From positions 82,176 through 146,175 of the forward strand of contig JBKCVN010000013.1 in NCBI GenBank assembly GCA_046317875.1: a stretch of DNA of 64,000 nt. The letters run 5' to 3'. This document shows, in pieces, positions 17,787 to 27,146 of the stretch. Below the pieces are notes generated by a model. The model ran no database searches, was not told the origin of the DNA, and saw only the letters and a program-made list of their open reading frames with translations. The number at the start of each line of letters is the position of its first letter. Position 1 is the first letter of the stretch. Source of the DNA: 2-01-FULL-41-14 sp046317875 (GTDB lineage: Bacteria > Pseudomonadota > Alphaproteobacteria > UBA7879 > UBA5542). The position numbers were made by a program, and so were the translations under genes.

Positions 17787-19064
17787 TTGGATAAATTACA
17801 AATAGAAGGGGGTATTCCTCTGAACGGCAAGGTCAGAATCAGCGGCGCCAAAAATGCGGCCCTTCCCTTAATGACCACCTCCCTTTTAACAGACCAGCCC
17901 GTGGTTCTGGAAAATATTCCAAAATTATCCGATATTAAAACTCTGGGTGGCGTTCTCACGTCCTTGGGCGTTTCCGTGTTTATTTCAGAAGGTTCCACTG
18001 CTGACAAGCTAATCCTTCAGTCCGATCACCTCAACAGCGTTCATGCCGACTATGAATTGGTGCGCAAAATGCGGGCTTCGATTTTGGTTTTGGGCCCATT
18101 GGTGGCTCGGCATGGCAAAGCTGAAGTGTCTCTGCCGGGGGGGTGTGCCTTGGGGACCCGTCCCGTGGACCTTCATATTAAAGGTCTTGAGAAAATGGGG
18201 GCCACCATTGCCCTGGAAGATGGCTATATTCGCGCCCAAGCCCCCAAAGGCGGATTAAGGGGTACCGATATTGCCTTTCCCTTAATTTCTGTAACGGGAA
18301 CTGAAAATTTGATGATGGCCGCCACCTTGGGCCAAGGTACCACCCGGCTTATTAATGCGGCCCGTGAGCCTGAGGTTGTGGACCTGGCCAACTGCCTTGT
18401 TTCTATGGGGGCTAAAATATCTGGGGCTGGCACCGATACCATTACCATCGAAGGGGTGCCTTCATTAAAAGGCACCACCCACAGTGTTCTGCCCGACCGT
18501 ATTGAAACGGGCACATACATTGTAGCCGCCGCCATTACAAAAGGCTGCCTCGAATTAACGCACACGTCATTAGAGTTGTTACCTACCTTCAAATCTTTGG
18601 CCGAAGACGCTGGGATTTGTTTTGAACCCACGGCCGATGGTTTTAAGGTGTATAACCATAAAAACCTTTTGCAAACAAAAAGTGTGGATATGATTACCGA
18701 ACCCTATCCCGGCTTTCCCACCGATTTGCAGGCACAATTTATGGCTCTTATGGCTTTTGCCGATGGCAGCTCTACCATTACCGAAACCATTTTTGAAAAC
18801 CGTTTTATGCACGTGGCAGAATTGGCCCGCATGGGGGCTGATATTCAGATCCATGGATCATCGGCCATTGTAAAAGGCAAAAAAGAATTGGTGGGCGCTC
18901 CTGTAATGGCAACCGATCTGCGGGCTTCGGCCTGCCTAGTTCTGGCGGGCCTTGCGGCCAAAGGCACCACCACGGTGAACCGCATTTACCATCTGGATCG
19001 TGGTTACGAAACCATGGAAAAGAAACTACAGGCGTGTGGGGCAAAAATTGAACGAATTGCATAA
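17787..19064 (+). CDS. murA: UDP-N-acetylglucosamine 1-carboxyvinyltransferase
   Basis: 425 residues. It transfers enolpyruvate from PEP to UDP-GlcNAc, the first committed step of peptidoglycan synthesis. Visible: SGAKNAALPLM, with the catalytic Lys22-Asn23 pair, and LPGGCALGTRPVDLH, with the catalytic Cys120, the fosfomycin target. The start is TTG (17787-17789), giving MDKLQIEGG; there is no ATG nearby and only a weak AGAG before it. It is probably co-transcribed with dcd. It is the only Mur enzyme of the cytoplasmic pathway here outside the dcw cluster. Confidence 0.95.
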   Translation: MDKLQIEGGIPLNGKVRISGAKNAALPLMTTSLLTDQPVVLENIPKLSDIKTLGGVLTSLGVSVFISEGSTADKLILQSDHLNSVHADYELVRKMRASILVLGPLVARHGKAEVSLPGGCALGTRPVDLHIKGLEKMGATIALEDGYIRAQAPKGGLRGTDIAFPLISVTGTENLMMAATLGQGTTRLINAAREPEVVDLANCLVSMGAKISGAGTDTITIEGVPSLKGTTHSVLPDRIETGTYIVAAAITKGCLELTHTSLELLPTFKSLAEDAGICFEPTADGFKVYNHKNLLQTKSVDMITEPYPGFPTDLQAQFMALMAFADGSSTITETIFENRFMHVAELARMGADIQIHGSSAIVKGKKELVGAPVMATDLRASACLVLAGLAAKGTTTVNRIYHLDRGYETMEKKLQACGAKIERIA

Positions 19065-19083
19065 AAAAGGAACCACCGATGTT

Positions 19084-19500
19084 ATGGAAGATACTCGGCT
19101 GTTGAAGCTTAAAGCCCATGACACGGAAGATCTAAAAATTCTCTCGGCCTGCTTGCAAGACAGCCTTGTTCCCCTTAAGGAAGTTCAGTACGATAAGGCT
19201 CAAAACAGGTTTACCCTTTTGTTGCATCGCTATCGATGGGAAGATGAAACCAGTCCCCACAAGGGCAGCCGTATTCATTCTGCCCTTTCTTTCGAGGGCG
19301 TTACAAAAGCCCAATATGCGGGGCTCGATCCAAAAGCACCCCATCCCCAAACCCTTTCCTTGCTCACCCTTCGGTATGCGGCGCCGTACGTTCATCTCTC
19401 CTTTGCGGATAAAGCCTCCATTCGCCTAGAAGTCAAAGATTTAAAAGCCAAAGTCAGGGATGCCCACGTTGCCTGGCCTGCCACGACACCTAATCACTAG
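19084..19500 (+). CDS. DUF2948 family protein
   Basis: About 138 residues, soluble, no signal peptide. The opening LLKLKAHDTEDLKILSACLQ and FTLLLHRYRWED match DUF2948, a small alphaproteobacterial family of unknown function often found downstream of murA. Only 19 bp separate it from the murA stop, with AAAGGAA as ribosome site. I chose ATG 19084, since longer frames would start inside murA. The strong terminator at 19531 closes the unit. Confidence 0.8.
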   Translation: MEDTRLLKLKAHDTEDLKILSACLQDSLVPLKEVQYDKAQNRFTLLLHRYRWEDETSPHKGSRIHSALSFEGVTKAQYAGLDPKAPHPQTLSLLTLRYAAPYVHLSFADKASIRLEVKDLKAKVRDAHVAWPATTPNH

Positions 19501-19530
19501 TCTGGTTTGTTATAAATTTATAAAAAGAAA

Positions 19531-19560
19531 AGGCAGGAAAAAAATTTTCCTGCCTTTTTT
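19531..19560 (+). terminator. Rho-independent terminator after dcd-murA-DUF2948
   Basis: AGGCAGGAAAA and TTTTCCTGCCT form an 11-bp stem followed by a T run, 30 bp after the DUF2948 stop. Confidence 0.85.
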
Positions 19561-19597
19561 ATAAAATTACTTAAATTATTTTTTAAACTAAAAAATG

Positions 19598-20080
19598 TTA
19601 TAATTCTAGCCAATAACCTCCACCTCTGACTTTCTGTACCAATTCTTCCAGCCTTAAAGACAAACAAGACTGCCCCAAAGTAACCCTATGTTTTTCAGCA
19701 TGATCATTCAGAATATCAGAAATTTTCTGATAGATTGACGAAATTGGGTTACTGGCATTACTGATAGGGCGGTTTTCGCTTGCCATTGACGAGGCATGGG
19801 CTGCATCCCAAGCCTCCAGTACACTTAGACTTTTTTGTAATGCACGCAGGCTGGCCTTCGTCGTTTCACCAGAAACACGCATCTTGTTGATGAGCAGGCG
19901 GTCTAAGTCATCATCAATTTCTACAAGAAATTTTCTTTGTTTTTGACCTTTCACTGGGAAATATCGAACAGCTTACTCAAACGCTTCTCTTTGCTCATCT
20001 AACCCAGCAGACGAAGCGGCCGAGAAAGCACCTGCGCAAACGATACTTGATACTAAAATAGTCATAAAAACTTTCTTCAT
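19598..20080 (-). pseudogene. Exported protein gene interrupted by an in-frame TAA
   Basis: An ATG at 20078-20080 opens a signal peptide (MKKVFMTILVSSIVCAGAFS, then AASSA) that runs 35 residues to a TAA at 19973-19975. The same frame then stays open for about 125 more codons to 19598, including IDDDLDRLLINKMRVSGETT and ending GGYWLEL. Together they make a normal 160-codon exported protein with one nonsense codon. A GTG at 19952-19954 could restart translation but has no ribosome site and would lack the signal peptide. Product unknown. It lies between the murA unit and the type VI locus. Confidence 0.7.
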
Positions 20081-20404
20081 TTAATCTTTCCTTAATTTGG
20101 TTAAACTTAATCCTAAGTTGTACATAATTATCAAAACTATAAAAAACAATTTAAATTTTTGTTTTTCATAACTTTTTATAATTTTTTAGGTTTTTTAAAC
20201 GCGATAAAAACTAACTCGCTATCTTTTCCTTTTATTTTTTTGATGCCACTAGCCTATCCCCTTTAACCACACTTTTTCCGTGAACCTTTCCATTATTTTC
20301 TTCATATCTCCCCCCTATTACTTTTTTGTTTACATCTAAAAAATAAGCTGGCATCCTAAAACTATAAGATAATTAAGTAATAAAGTTTAACAGGAGCCTT
20401 CGGT
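20081..20404. other. Intergenic region upstream of the type VI locus
   Basis: 324 bp, very AT-rich, between divergent genes. It must hold the promoters of the exported-protein gene (minus) and tssB (plus). I see an AGGAG ribosome site 12 bases before the tssB ATG and a TATAAG at 20363-20368, but no convincing -35. No gene or repeat recognised. Confidence 0.5.
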
Positions 20405-20962
20405 ATGACAGAAAGTACCCAACATACATTGGATAGAGTCCGCTCTCCCCGCGTCCAAATCACTTATGATGTTGAAATTGGTGATGCAATTGAAATGAAA
20501 GAACTGCCCTTCGTGATGGGTATTATCGCAGATCTTTCAGGCGATCGGGATCCAGAAAAACCCCTTCATCCGTTCAAGGAACGTAAATTTACCGAAGTTG
20601 ATCGCGATAATTTGATGGACATTATGTCGGATATCAAACCCCGCGTTACGTTCCAGGCAGATGATGTAACGGCAGCTCCGGCAAAAGATGGCACACTTCC
20701 CCAAATTAATGTGCTTCTTCAATTTGCTCATATGGATGACTTTGATCCCGTACGCATTCTAAACCAGGTACCAACAACCGCCGGCATATATGGCTCTCGT
20801 CGATTGATGCATGATTTGATGTCAAAAGTAGATGGTAACGATACCTTAGCTAAGTTATTGGCCCAACTTATCGCCGACCCCAAAGCAATGGGAGATGTTC
20901 AAAAGTCAATTGTTGCGGCAAAAGCCGAATTAGACAAAGCCGCCGGAACGGCAAAAAAATAA
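20405..20962 (+). CDS. tssB: Type VI secretion sheath small subunit TssB (VipA)
   Basis: 185 residues. The core VQITYDVEIGDAIEMKELPF, then FVMGIIADLSGD, and the F/Y-rich KFTEVDRDNLMDIMSDIKPR are standard for ImpB/VipA proteins. TssB and TssC polymerise into the contractile sheath that drives the Hcp tube out of the cell. The gene starts the locus; tssC follows after 24 bp with its own GGGAGG site. Confidence 0.95.
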   Translation: MTESTQHTLDRVRSPRVQITYDVEIGDAIEMKELPFVMGIIADLSGDRDPEKPLHPFKERKFTEVDRDNLMDIMSDIKPRVTFQADDVTAAPAKDGTLPQINVLLQFAHMDDFDPVRILNQVPTTAGIYGSRRLMHDLMSKVDGNDTLAKLLAQLIADPKAMGDVQKSIVAAKAELDKAAGTAKK

Positions 20963-20986
20963 GTTCTTAAGGGAGGACATAAAGAA

Positions 20987-22438
20987 ATGGCAGCTACAGC
21001 ACCACAAAAGCCGATCTTTGATCAGATCATGGAAGATGGCAAGCTAGGTCGGGACCTGGAACACAAGGCCCACGCCCTGGACATGCTGAATGAATTTGTA
21101 ACCCAAGCTTTGGCGGCGGGGGCAAACGCAGGCAAAGACCCTGTGGCGTTCATTCAAAAGCGCATCAACGAGATGGATCAATTGCTATCGAAGCAATTAG
21201 ATATTCTGCTGCATAACGAAAAATTACAAAAGTTGGAAGCCACTTGGCGGGGTCTTTCTTTCTTGGTGATGAACACCGAGACCAGCACACACCTTAAGCT
21301 GCGTCTTATGAACGTTCAAAAAGATGAACTGCGGGAAGATTTGGAAAAAGCCATCGAATTTGATCAAAGCGCCCTGTTCAAGAAAGTATACGAAGAAGAA
21401 TACGGCACATTCGGAGGTCATCCATACTCATGTCTAATGGTGGACTATGATTTCGACACCACGTCTCCAGATATGTCCCTTTTGGGCAAGCTGGCCAGCA
21501 TTGGTGCCGCCGCCCACGCCCCTGTTTTAGCCGCTGCAGCCCCCTCGGTGTTCAACCTAGATACATACGCAGACCTGGGCAAACCACGCGACTTGGCTAA
21601 AATTTTCGAAAGTGCCGATAAAATTAAATGGAAATCCTTCCGTGAAATAGAAGATTCCCGTTATGTGGCCCTTTTCTTACCACGGGTATTGATGCGCCTA
21701 CCCTATGGCCCCAGCACGCTTCCTGTTCAAGGAATTCATTATGAAGAATCCGTGGATGGAAAAACACTCAGCACCTTTGTATGGGGCAACCCAGCCTATA
21801 TGATGGCGCAAAGAATAAATAATGCCTTTGCTCTGTATGGTTGGACAGCAGCCATCCGGGGTGTGGAAGGCGGTGGATTGGTGGAAGGCCTTCCCTCCTA
21901 TACCTTTAAAACCACAGAGGGCGATATTGCCCTTAAGTGCCCCACTCAAATTGCAATCACAGACCGTCGTGAAAAAGAACTCAGCGACCTTGGGTTCATT
22001 TCCCTCTGTCACTGCAAAGGCACTGATAAAGCAGCTTTCTTTGGTGGACAAACAAGCCAGAAACCAAAGAAGTACAACCTCAATACGGCCACATCCAATG
22101 CCAATTTGTCGGCCCGCTTGCCCTATATCATGGCCGCATCTCGGTTTGCCCACTACATCAAGGTTATCATGCGCGATAAGGTGGGAAGCTTCATGAGCCG
22201 CATCGAAGTTCAAAAGTACCTACAAACTTGGATTTCCGAGTATGTACTACTGACAGATGAAGCGCCTCAAAGCTTAAAAGCTCGGTTCCCGCTTCGTGAA
22301 GCCCGAATCGATGTATTTGATGTGCCCGGGGATCCTGGAAAATATCGTGCCACCATATTCTTAAGGCCGCATTTCCAATTGGAAGAATTAACCGCCTCAA
22401 TTCGTTTAGTGGCCGAGCTACCCCCACCAGCGAAATAA
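20987..22438 (+). CDS. tssC: Type VI secretion sheath large subunit TssC (VipB)
   Basis: 483 residues, the usual VipB length. Recognisable blocks are LEATWRGLSFLVMNTET, YGTFGGHPYSCLMVDYDF, LFLPRVLMRLPYG, the WGNPAYMMAQRI region, and the C-terminal RFAHYIKVIMRDKVGSFMSR, followed by VQKYLQTWISEYV. It is the major sheath protein, contracting with TssB in the cytoplasm. Near-identical spacing to its neighbours indicates one transcript. Confidence 0.96.
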   Translation: MAATAPQKPIFDQIMEDGKLGRDLEHKAHALDMLNEFVTQALAAGANAGKDPVAFIQKRINEMDQLLSKQLDILLHNEKLQKLEATWRGLSFLVMNTETSTHLKLRLMNVQKDELREDLEKAIEFDQSALFKKVYEEEYGTFGGHPYSCLMVDYDFDTTSPDMSLLGKLASIGAAAHAPVLAAAAPSVFNLDTYADLGKPRDLAKIFESADKIKWKSFREIEDSRYVALFLPRVLMRLPYGPSTLPVQGIHYEESVDGKTLSTFVWGNPAYMMAQRINNAFALYGWTAAIRGVEGGGLVEGLPSYTFKTTEGDIALKCPTQIAITDRREKELSDLGFISLCHCKGTDKAAFFGGQTSQKPKKYNLNTATSNANLSARLPYIMAASRFAHYIKVIMRDKVGSFMSRIEVQKYLQTWISEYVLLTDEAPQSLKARFPLREARIDVFDVPGDPGKYRATIFLRPHFQLEELTASIRLVAELPPPAK

Positions 22439-22462
22439 AAGGAACTTAAGAAGGAATAAAAC

Positions 22463-23026
22463 ATGTCATCGCTCCAAGCAAATAAAGACTTAGTCTTCTT
22501 AAAACCGAATACGGACGAAGGGATCAAGCTGTTCTCGGGCAGTGTGAAGGTGAACGTCCCCAATGCGGACATGAGTCACGCCATTCGCCTTCTCCGGATG
22601 CCCCAAATCACTGTACGAAATGAAGCAGATAAATCAAGAAGCCGCAGTAATGCTTCGGGCAACCCCGAGTTCTTTCATGTAGAGTGTGAAACGGTCATTG
22701 ATAAAAGCACCATTTCTGCCTTCAATTGCGTCACTGCCGGGAGCAACATTGGGGATCTTTCCATTTATCAAATGACCACAGGTGGCGGACAAATTAAAGT
22801 TTTATCCCAAATCACTCTATCTAACACTTTTATTGTGGAAGTTCGTATTAAATTCGACGTGGCCCATGACGAAGCCACTTCGGAAGGATTTGTGGCCACT
22901 TACATATTGGCCTATGACACCTTGACTCAAATTAGAAACATTTACGACGCCAAAGACCAGGGTGTGGGTAAACAAGGAAGTGAACTCAGCCGTGGCAAGC
23001 AAATTAGCGACGTGGCAGGCAGTTAA
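22463..23026 (+). CDS. hcp: Hcp-like tube protein 1 (TssD family)
   Basis: 187 residues, no signal peptide. The pattern EFFHVECETVIDKSTISAFN, then glycine-rich turns and IKVLSQITLSNTFIVEVRI, matches the beta-barrel strands of Hcp proteins (in place of the classic DKSTPNL block). Hcp hexamers stack into the inner tube of the type VI machine and are also released. Position directly after tssBC agrees with this. The N-terminal 50 residues and C-terminal tail differ from classical Hcp, so it is a divergent member. Confidence 0.72.
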   Translation: MSSLQANKDLVFLKPNTDEGIKLFSGSVKVNVPNADMSHAIRLLRMPQITVRNEADKSRSRSNASGNPEFFHVECETVIDKSTISAFNCVTAGSNIGDLSIYQMTTGGGQIKVLSQITLSNTFIVEVRIKFDVAHDEATSEGFVATYILAYDTLTQIRNIYDAKDQGVGKQGSELSRGKQISDVAGS

Positions 23027-23045
23027 AAAATAGTAGGAGAGACTT

Positions 23046-23657
23046 ATGTCATCATTAGGAAACACACAAACAAGATCTAACCAAGTTGCCAGTACGGGCC
23101 TGTGTTATTTGATGTGTGCAGAAATTCCAGGCGATGAGACGGTTTCAGATACCATTCAAAAAGGCCATGAAGTTTACTATTATGCCATGGATATTCGGAA
23201 ACCCGTAATCCCCAGCTATAACGGCCATTTGAATGCCAGCGCCCGTGTTTTATTCGGGTCCCTTACCATTATCATGGACCATCGTTATACCGAGCCCTTC
23301 TCTCAGTTTTGTTTTTCAGGCAAGATTTTTGATAAAATTACCTTGCTTAATCTTAAAAATACGGGGGCAGGCAGCACCGGAAAACCTTCCTTCCGCTTAG
23401 AAATTGCGAATGCTAAAATTGTGGAAGTTACCGCAAATGTGGACCATTTGGTTACGTTACAAGAAGGCAGCAAAGTCTCCTCGCTCAGGGATCCCAATAT
23501 TGATTTATCAACCCCCGATCATGTGGTTAAAGCCTTCAAAATGGATATTGTGGGGGATATTTATACATGGACTTACTTTGCCTACGATGAAAAGGGTGCA
23601 GCCCAAGGAAACGTGGCAGCCGCCTTTAACGTCCACACCAACACCCCGCCAGCATAA
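23046..23657 (+). CDS. Hcp-like tube protein 2 (TssD family)
   Basis: 203 residues, no signal peptide. The middle (LTIIMDHRYTEPFSQFCFSG, then KPSFRLEIANAKIVEVTANV) again follows Hcp strand order, and YTEPF is in the place of the Hcp DKxSP motif. It shares overall plan but little sequence with the previous gene, 19 bp upstream. Two divergent Hcp genes in tandem suggest either a mixed tube or an Hcp specialised as cargo or carrier. Less certain than the first. Confidence 0.65.
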   Translation: MSSLGNTQTRSNQVASTGLCYLMCAEIPGDETVSDTIQKGHEVYYYAMDIRKPVIPSYNGHLNASARVLFGSLTIIMDHRYTEPFSQFCFSGKIFDKITLLNLKNTGAGSTGKPSFRLEIANAKIVEVTANVDHLVTLQEGSKVSSLRDPNIDLSTPDHVVKAFKMDIVGDIYTWTYFAYDEKGAAQGNVAAAFNVHTNTPPA

Positions 23658-23672
23658 CGCTGAAAGGTCGTC

Positions 23673-24152
23673 ATGACCCTGCCTCCAAAAAAGTGGGAAT
23701 CGCTCGGGGGTCCAGTCCCTTTATTTGACAGATTGATCGACCTTCATCCTGACGAACCTGAAGAAGCCATATCATTACTAAACTACACAAAAGAACAGCT
23801 GGTGGAATCCATCATTCGCGAGGCCAGCGCCCTTTTGAATACACGCTGCCAAACACCCTATAAAATATATGATGAAATGGAGCCCTCTTCCCTCACCTAC
23901 GGCGTACCCGAACTTTATGGTTTATTTGATTCCTCTTATGCCGACCCTTCACGGTCGGAAGATCAGATAAAACTGTGTCGGTTTATCGCCACCACTTTGG
24001 GAATGTTTGATAAGCGTCTTCAGAATATAGAAGTCACCATTGATAAATACGACCAATCCAACCAAAAAGCCTATATTTCCATCAAAGCCGATCTAAAAAT
24101 TGGAAAAATGGTAGATTCTATTGTTTTTCCGGTTCAAATCAGCCGTTCCTAA
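23673..24152 (+). CDS. tssE: Type VI baseplate protein TssE (gp25-like)
   Basis: 159 residues. The gp25 signature is clear: REASALLNTRCQ followed by SSLTYGVPELYGL (the family's RdLe-LLNTR and S-YGLPD motifs), then a C-terminal beta domain with EVTIDKYDQ. TssE starts sheath assembly on the baseplate together with TssF, TssG and TssK. It overlaps nothing; 15 bp follow the hcp2 stop. Confidence 0.92.
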   Translation: MTLPPKKWESLGGPVPLFDRLIDLHPDEPEEAISLLNYTKEQLVESIIREASALLNTRCQTPYKIYDEMEPSSLTYGVPELYGLFDSSYADPSRSEDQIKLCRFIATTLGMFDKRLQNIEVTIDKYDQSNQKAYISIKADLKIGKMVDSIVFPVQISRS

Positions 24153-24230
24153 GGATAAGTTGATCAGAACTTGGCAATATCCCTAAATAGCCGTACAATA
24201 AATAAAACAGGAACAGGAGGCATACTCGGC

Positions 24231-24302
24231 ATGGGTGCCCATATATTCATATACCCACCCATTAAGCGGGTCATTGTTACATCTTGGAGGCTTTATGTCT
24301 AA
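24231..24302 (+). promoter_or_regulatory. Possible 23-codon leader ORF overlapping the tssF start
   Basis: An ATG at 24231, preceded by CAGGAGG, opens MGAHIFIYPPIKRVIVTSWR and two to three more residues, stopping at TAA 24300-24302, eight bases into tssF. It could couple translation to tssF. A GTG at 24235 could instead extend tssF by 20 residues. Confidence 0.3.
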
Positions 24303-26091
24303 GCCTAACCTTATCTATTATCACCGCGAGCTTTCTTTTTTACGTGAAATGGGCAAGGCCTTTGCCCAAAAATACCCCAAAATTGCCCGTCGTCTTAATT
24401 TCATGGATCAAGAGGGGTCCGATCCCCATACGGAACGGCTTATTGAATCCTTTGCTTTTTTAACCTCTTATCTGCAAAAGGATATCGAAAATCAGGTACC
24501 ACGTTTCTCCAGTGCCCTGCTTTCCATTTTATATCCCCATCTCATGTCCCCCATCCCCCCCATGAGCATTGCCGAATTTAAACCATCTTCCTCCAAACCC
24601 ATGACTGAAAGCCATATCATTCCCCAGCATTTCTCGGTCTACAGCACGTCAGTCACCAATGATGTGTGTCATTTCCGCACAGGCTATGAAACGGAAGTGT
24701 GGCCCATTCAAATTACCAATATTCAGTTAATCAACTCAGAAAGCGTGGATTTCTTTTTATCTCCCCACGCGTATATGATGAAAATCAGCCTTAAGGCCTT
24801 AAAAACGCCCTTCAACAAATTAAATATTAAATCCTTGCGATTTTACATTAATGGCACATCCATTGAACAAAGCACGCTTTATCGTTTGTTGTTCGAGCAA
24901 GACTATCCCATTGCCGTTGAAAGCGACCCGAAGAAAGCCCCTATCATTTTACCCAAGGGATGCATTAAATCGGTGGGATTTGATTTAAAAGACCAGTTAT
25001 TACCCTGCCCAGGCAACGCCCATCCAGCCTACGGACTTTTGCAGGAATATTTTGCTTTTCCCCGGAAATTTATGTTTTTTGATTTGGTTAATCTGGACCT
25101 CCACAGCGCCGATCAGGACGTTGTTATTTATATTCCCATGATGGATCGATCAGCTGCCCAATCCCTTAATTTTCATTCAAACTTGCTTCGCTTAGGCTGC
25201 ACTCCCATCGTTAATCTTTTTTCAAAAACATCCGAACCTGTGCGGTTTGATCATAAAAAAATTGAATACCGTCTGGTGCCCGATTATCGGCGGGAAATGA
25301 CCACCGAAGTTCATAGCATCGAAAAGGTCTTTATGTCTTCCGTATCCAGTACGGATGTAAAGGAAATACAACCCTATTTTTCGTATAATCATGCTTCAAC
25401 CCAAGAATCACACTCTTGCTTCTGGTCTTCCCGACGCATCCCCACCACTAACCCCAATATTCCTGGTACCGATGTGTGGATGACGTTTGTAAATTGGGAT
25501 CTAAAGCCTGAATTGCCCCCTGCAGAAATCGCTTATGCTTCTTTGCTATGTACTAACCGACAATTGGCATCCTTAGTCACGGCCAACACCATATTGAAAG
25601 CTCATGATGCCGTGCCTATGGACTCGATTACATGCCTTCATCAACCCACAGATACATTTTATCCCCCGGAGGCAGGCCAAACGCAATGGCAATTGATTTC
25701 TAGCCTATCTGTAAATTACCTTTCTTTTTCCAGTGGCCGGGAAAGTTTATTGGCTCTTAAGGAAATATTGAGATTATTTAACTTCCCAGGCAATGAATCC
25801 AAAAACTTTGAAATTAATTGTCTAAAGGATTTATCTGTTCAACCCTTGGTAAGACGCATGGGTAATGAAGCATGGCGAGGCTTCGTAAAGGGCACAGGAA
25901 TCACCCTCACGGTTGATGAGGAAGATCCCCATGGGGGCATGAATGCCCTTTTATTTTCGCAAGTTCTCAGTTGTTTTTTCGGATTGTACGCCCAAATTAA
26001 CTCATTCACCGAATTAACCCTGAACAGTGTTCACCAAGAAGGAATTAAAAAAACATGGCCAGCACGAACGGGCGCCCAAGTCCTTCTTTAA
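24295..26091 (+). CDS. tssF: Type VI baseplate protein TssF (VasA/ImpG)
   Basis: 598 residues. The opening YYHRELSFLREMGKAFAQKY, then PKIARRLNF and DPHTERLIESFAFLTSYLQK, is the strongly conserved N-terminus of TssF. With TssG, TssE and TssK it forms the baseplate wedges around the VgrG spike. I start at ATG 24295, which has TTGGAGG just before it and matches family N-termini. The last 37 bases overlap tssG, showing coupling. Confidence 0.95.
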   Translation: MSKPNLIYYHRELSFLREMGKAFAQKYPKIARRLNFMDQEGSDPHTERLIESFAFLTSYLQKDIENQVPRFSSALLSILYPHLMSPIPPMSIAEFKPSSSKPMTESHIIPQHFSVYSTSVTNDVCHFRTGYETEVWPIQITNIQLINSESVDFFLSPHAYMMKISLKALKTPFNKLNIKSLRFYINGTSIEQSTLYRLLFEQDYPIAVESDPKKAPIILPKGCIKSVGFDLKDQLLPCPGNAHPAYGLLQEYFAFPRKFMFFDLVNLDLHSADQDVVIYIPMMDRSAAQSLNFHSNLLRLGCTPIVNLFSKTSEPVRFDHKKIEYRLVPDYRREMTTEVHSIEKVFMSSVSSTDVKEIQPYFSYNHASTQESHSCFWSSRRIPTTNPNIPGTDVWMTFVNWDLKPELPPAEIAYASLLCTNRQLASLVTANTILKAHDAVPMDSITCLHQPTDTFYPPEAGQTQWQLISSLSVNYLSFSSGRESLLALKEILRLFNFPGNESKNFEINCLKDLSVQPLVRRMGNEAWRGFVKGTGITLTVDEEDPHGGMNALLFSQVLSCFFGLYAQINSFTELTLNSVHQEGIKKTWPARTGAQVLL

Positions 26092-27098
26092 AAAAATCAC
26101 TCAAGGATGCCCTGTCCCAGGAAGCTGAACAGTTTGAATTTCATGCCCTGGTGAAGGTGCTGGAACGTCTTAATCCCAAAGCCACCCCGTTGGGAGAAGG
26201 CCCCATCCCTGACGCTGAGGCTCTGCGTATCAAAACACACATTGGATTCGAATTTCCCTCGACTGATATCGTCTCGCTTCAGCAACAAGAAGACAGTCCT
26301 TTAGAAGTAACCACAAACTTTTTTAATGTGGCCGGCATTCAAGGCCCCCTGCCCCCACCCTATATTCAAATGGTGATTGAACGGGACCGTCAAAAAGATA
26401 CGGCGTTCCATTCTTTCCTAGATATATTTAATCATCGGCTCACGTCCATCCTTCACCGTATCCGGAAAAAGTACTGGGTAGGTGTCTCGGCCTCTCCCCC
26501 TGAAAATACCTTTATGGGTCGTATCCTTAAAAGCTTTTTGGGGCTCAGCAATATTACACAGGGTGACAAACGATTAAAAACCCTAGATCGTTCTCTTTTA
26601 TTTTATGCCGGGCTTATTTGGCAACACCCTCGGTCACTAATCGCCCTCGAGAAACTACTCACCCACTATTTTAATGTCCCCTTTAAAATTGAACCCTTCC
26701 ATGGGGGATGGATCTCGATTCCCACGAACCAACAAACGGTGATTGGGGCCCAAGGGCGCTTTCAAACCTTGGGTAAAACGGCGGTTCTAGGGGATCGATT
26801 CTGGGAACAACAAGCCTATATTCGTATTCATGTGGGGCCGATGGGTATTAAAGATTATATTAACTTTCTTAAACCTGGAAAAGCCTACCAATCCCTTAAA
26901 ATTCTTGTGGCCTATTTTTGTGGGGAAGATCAAGATTTCAGATTAAACCTTATTCTTAAAAAAGAAGAAGTCCCCTCTGTCCGTCTAGGACAAGGTATGG
27001 CCCTTCATTGGACAAGTTGGGTTAATAGGGATAATACCGATCCCCAGACGGACGACGCCCAAAACATCCTGAATAAAAAATCTTTTAAAATTCTTTGA
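26055..27098 (+). CDS. tssG: Type VI baseplate protein TssG (VasB/ImpH)
   Basis: 347 residues. Family features: QFEFHALVKVLERLNP near residue 22, TNFFNVAGIQGPLPPPYIQM (TssG proteins have NFlGLTGpsGPLP here), and FLDIFNHRLTSILHRIRKKY. It pairs with TssF in the baseplate. It overlaps tssF by 37 bp. The tssG stop is followed after 48 bp by a glycosyltransferase gene in the same direction. Confidence 0.94.
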   Translation: MASTNGRPSPSLKKSLKDALSQEAEQFEFHALVKVLERLNPKATPLGEGPIPDAEALRIKTHIGFEFPSTDIVSLQQQEDSPLEVTTNFFNVAGIQGPLPPPYIQMVIERDRQKDTAFHSFLDIFNHRLTSILHRIRKKYWVGVSASPPENTFMGRILKSFLGLSNITQGDKRLKTLDRSLLFYAGLIWQHPRSLIALEKLLTHYFNVPFKIEPFHGGWISIPTNQQTVIGAQGRFQTLGKTAVLGDRFWEQQAYIRIHVGPMGIKDYINFLKPGKAYQSLKILVAYFCGEDQDFRLNLILKKEEVPSVRLGQGMALHWTSWVNRDNTDPQTDDAQNILNKKSFKIL

Positions 27099-27146
27099 AG
27101 AATAATGCTCTTTCTTGTACAGTTTCCATGATTTAAAGGAATAATT

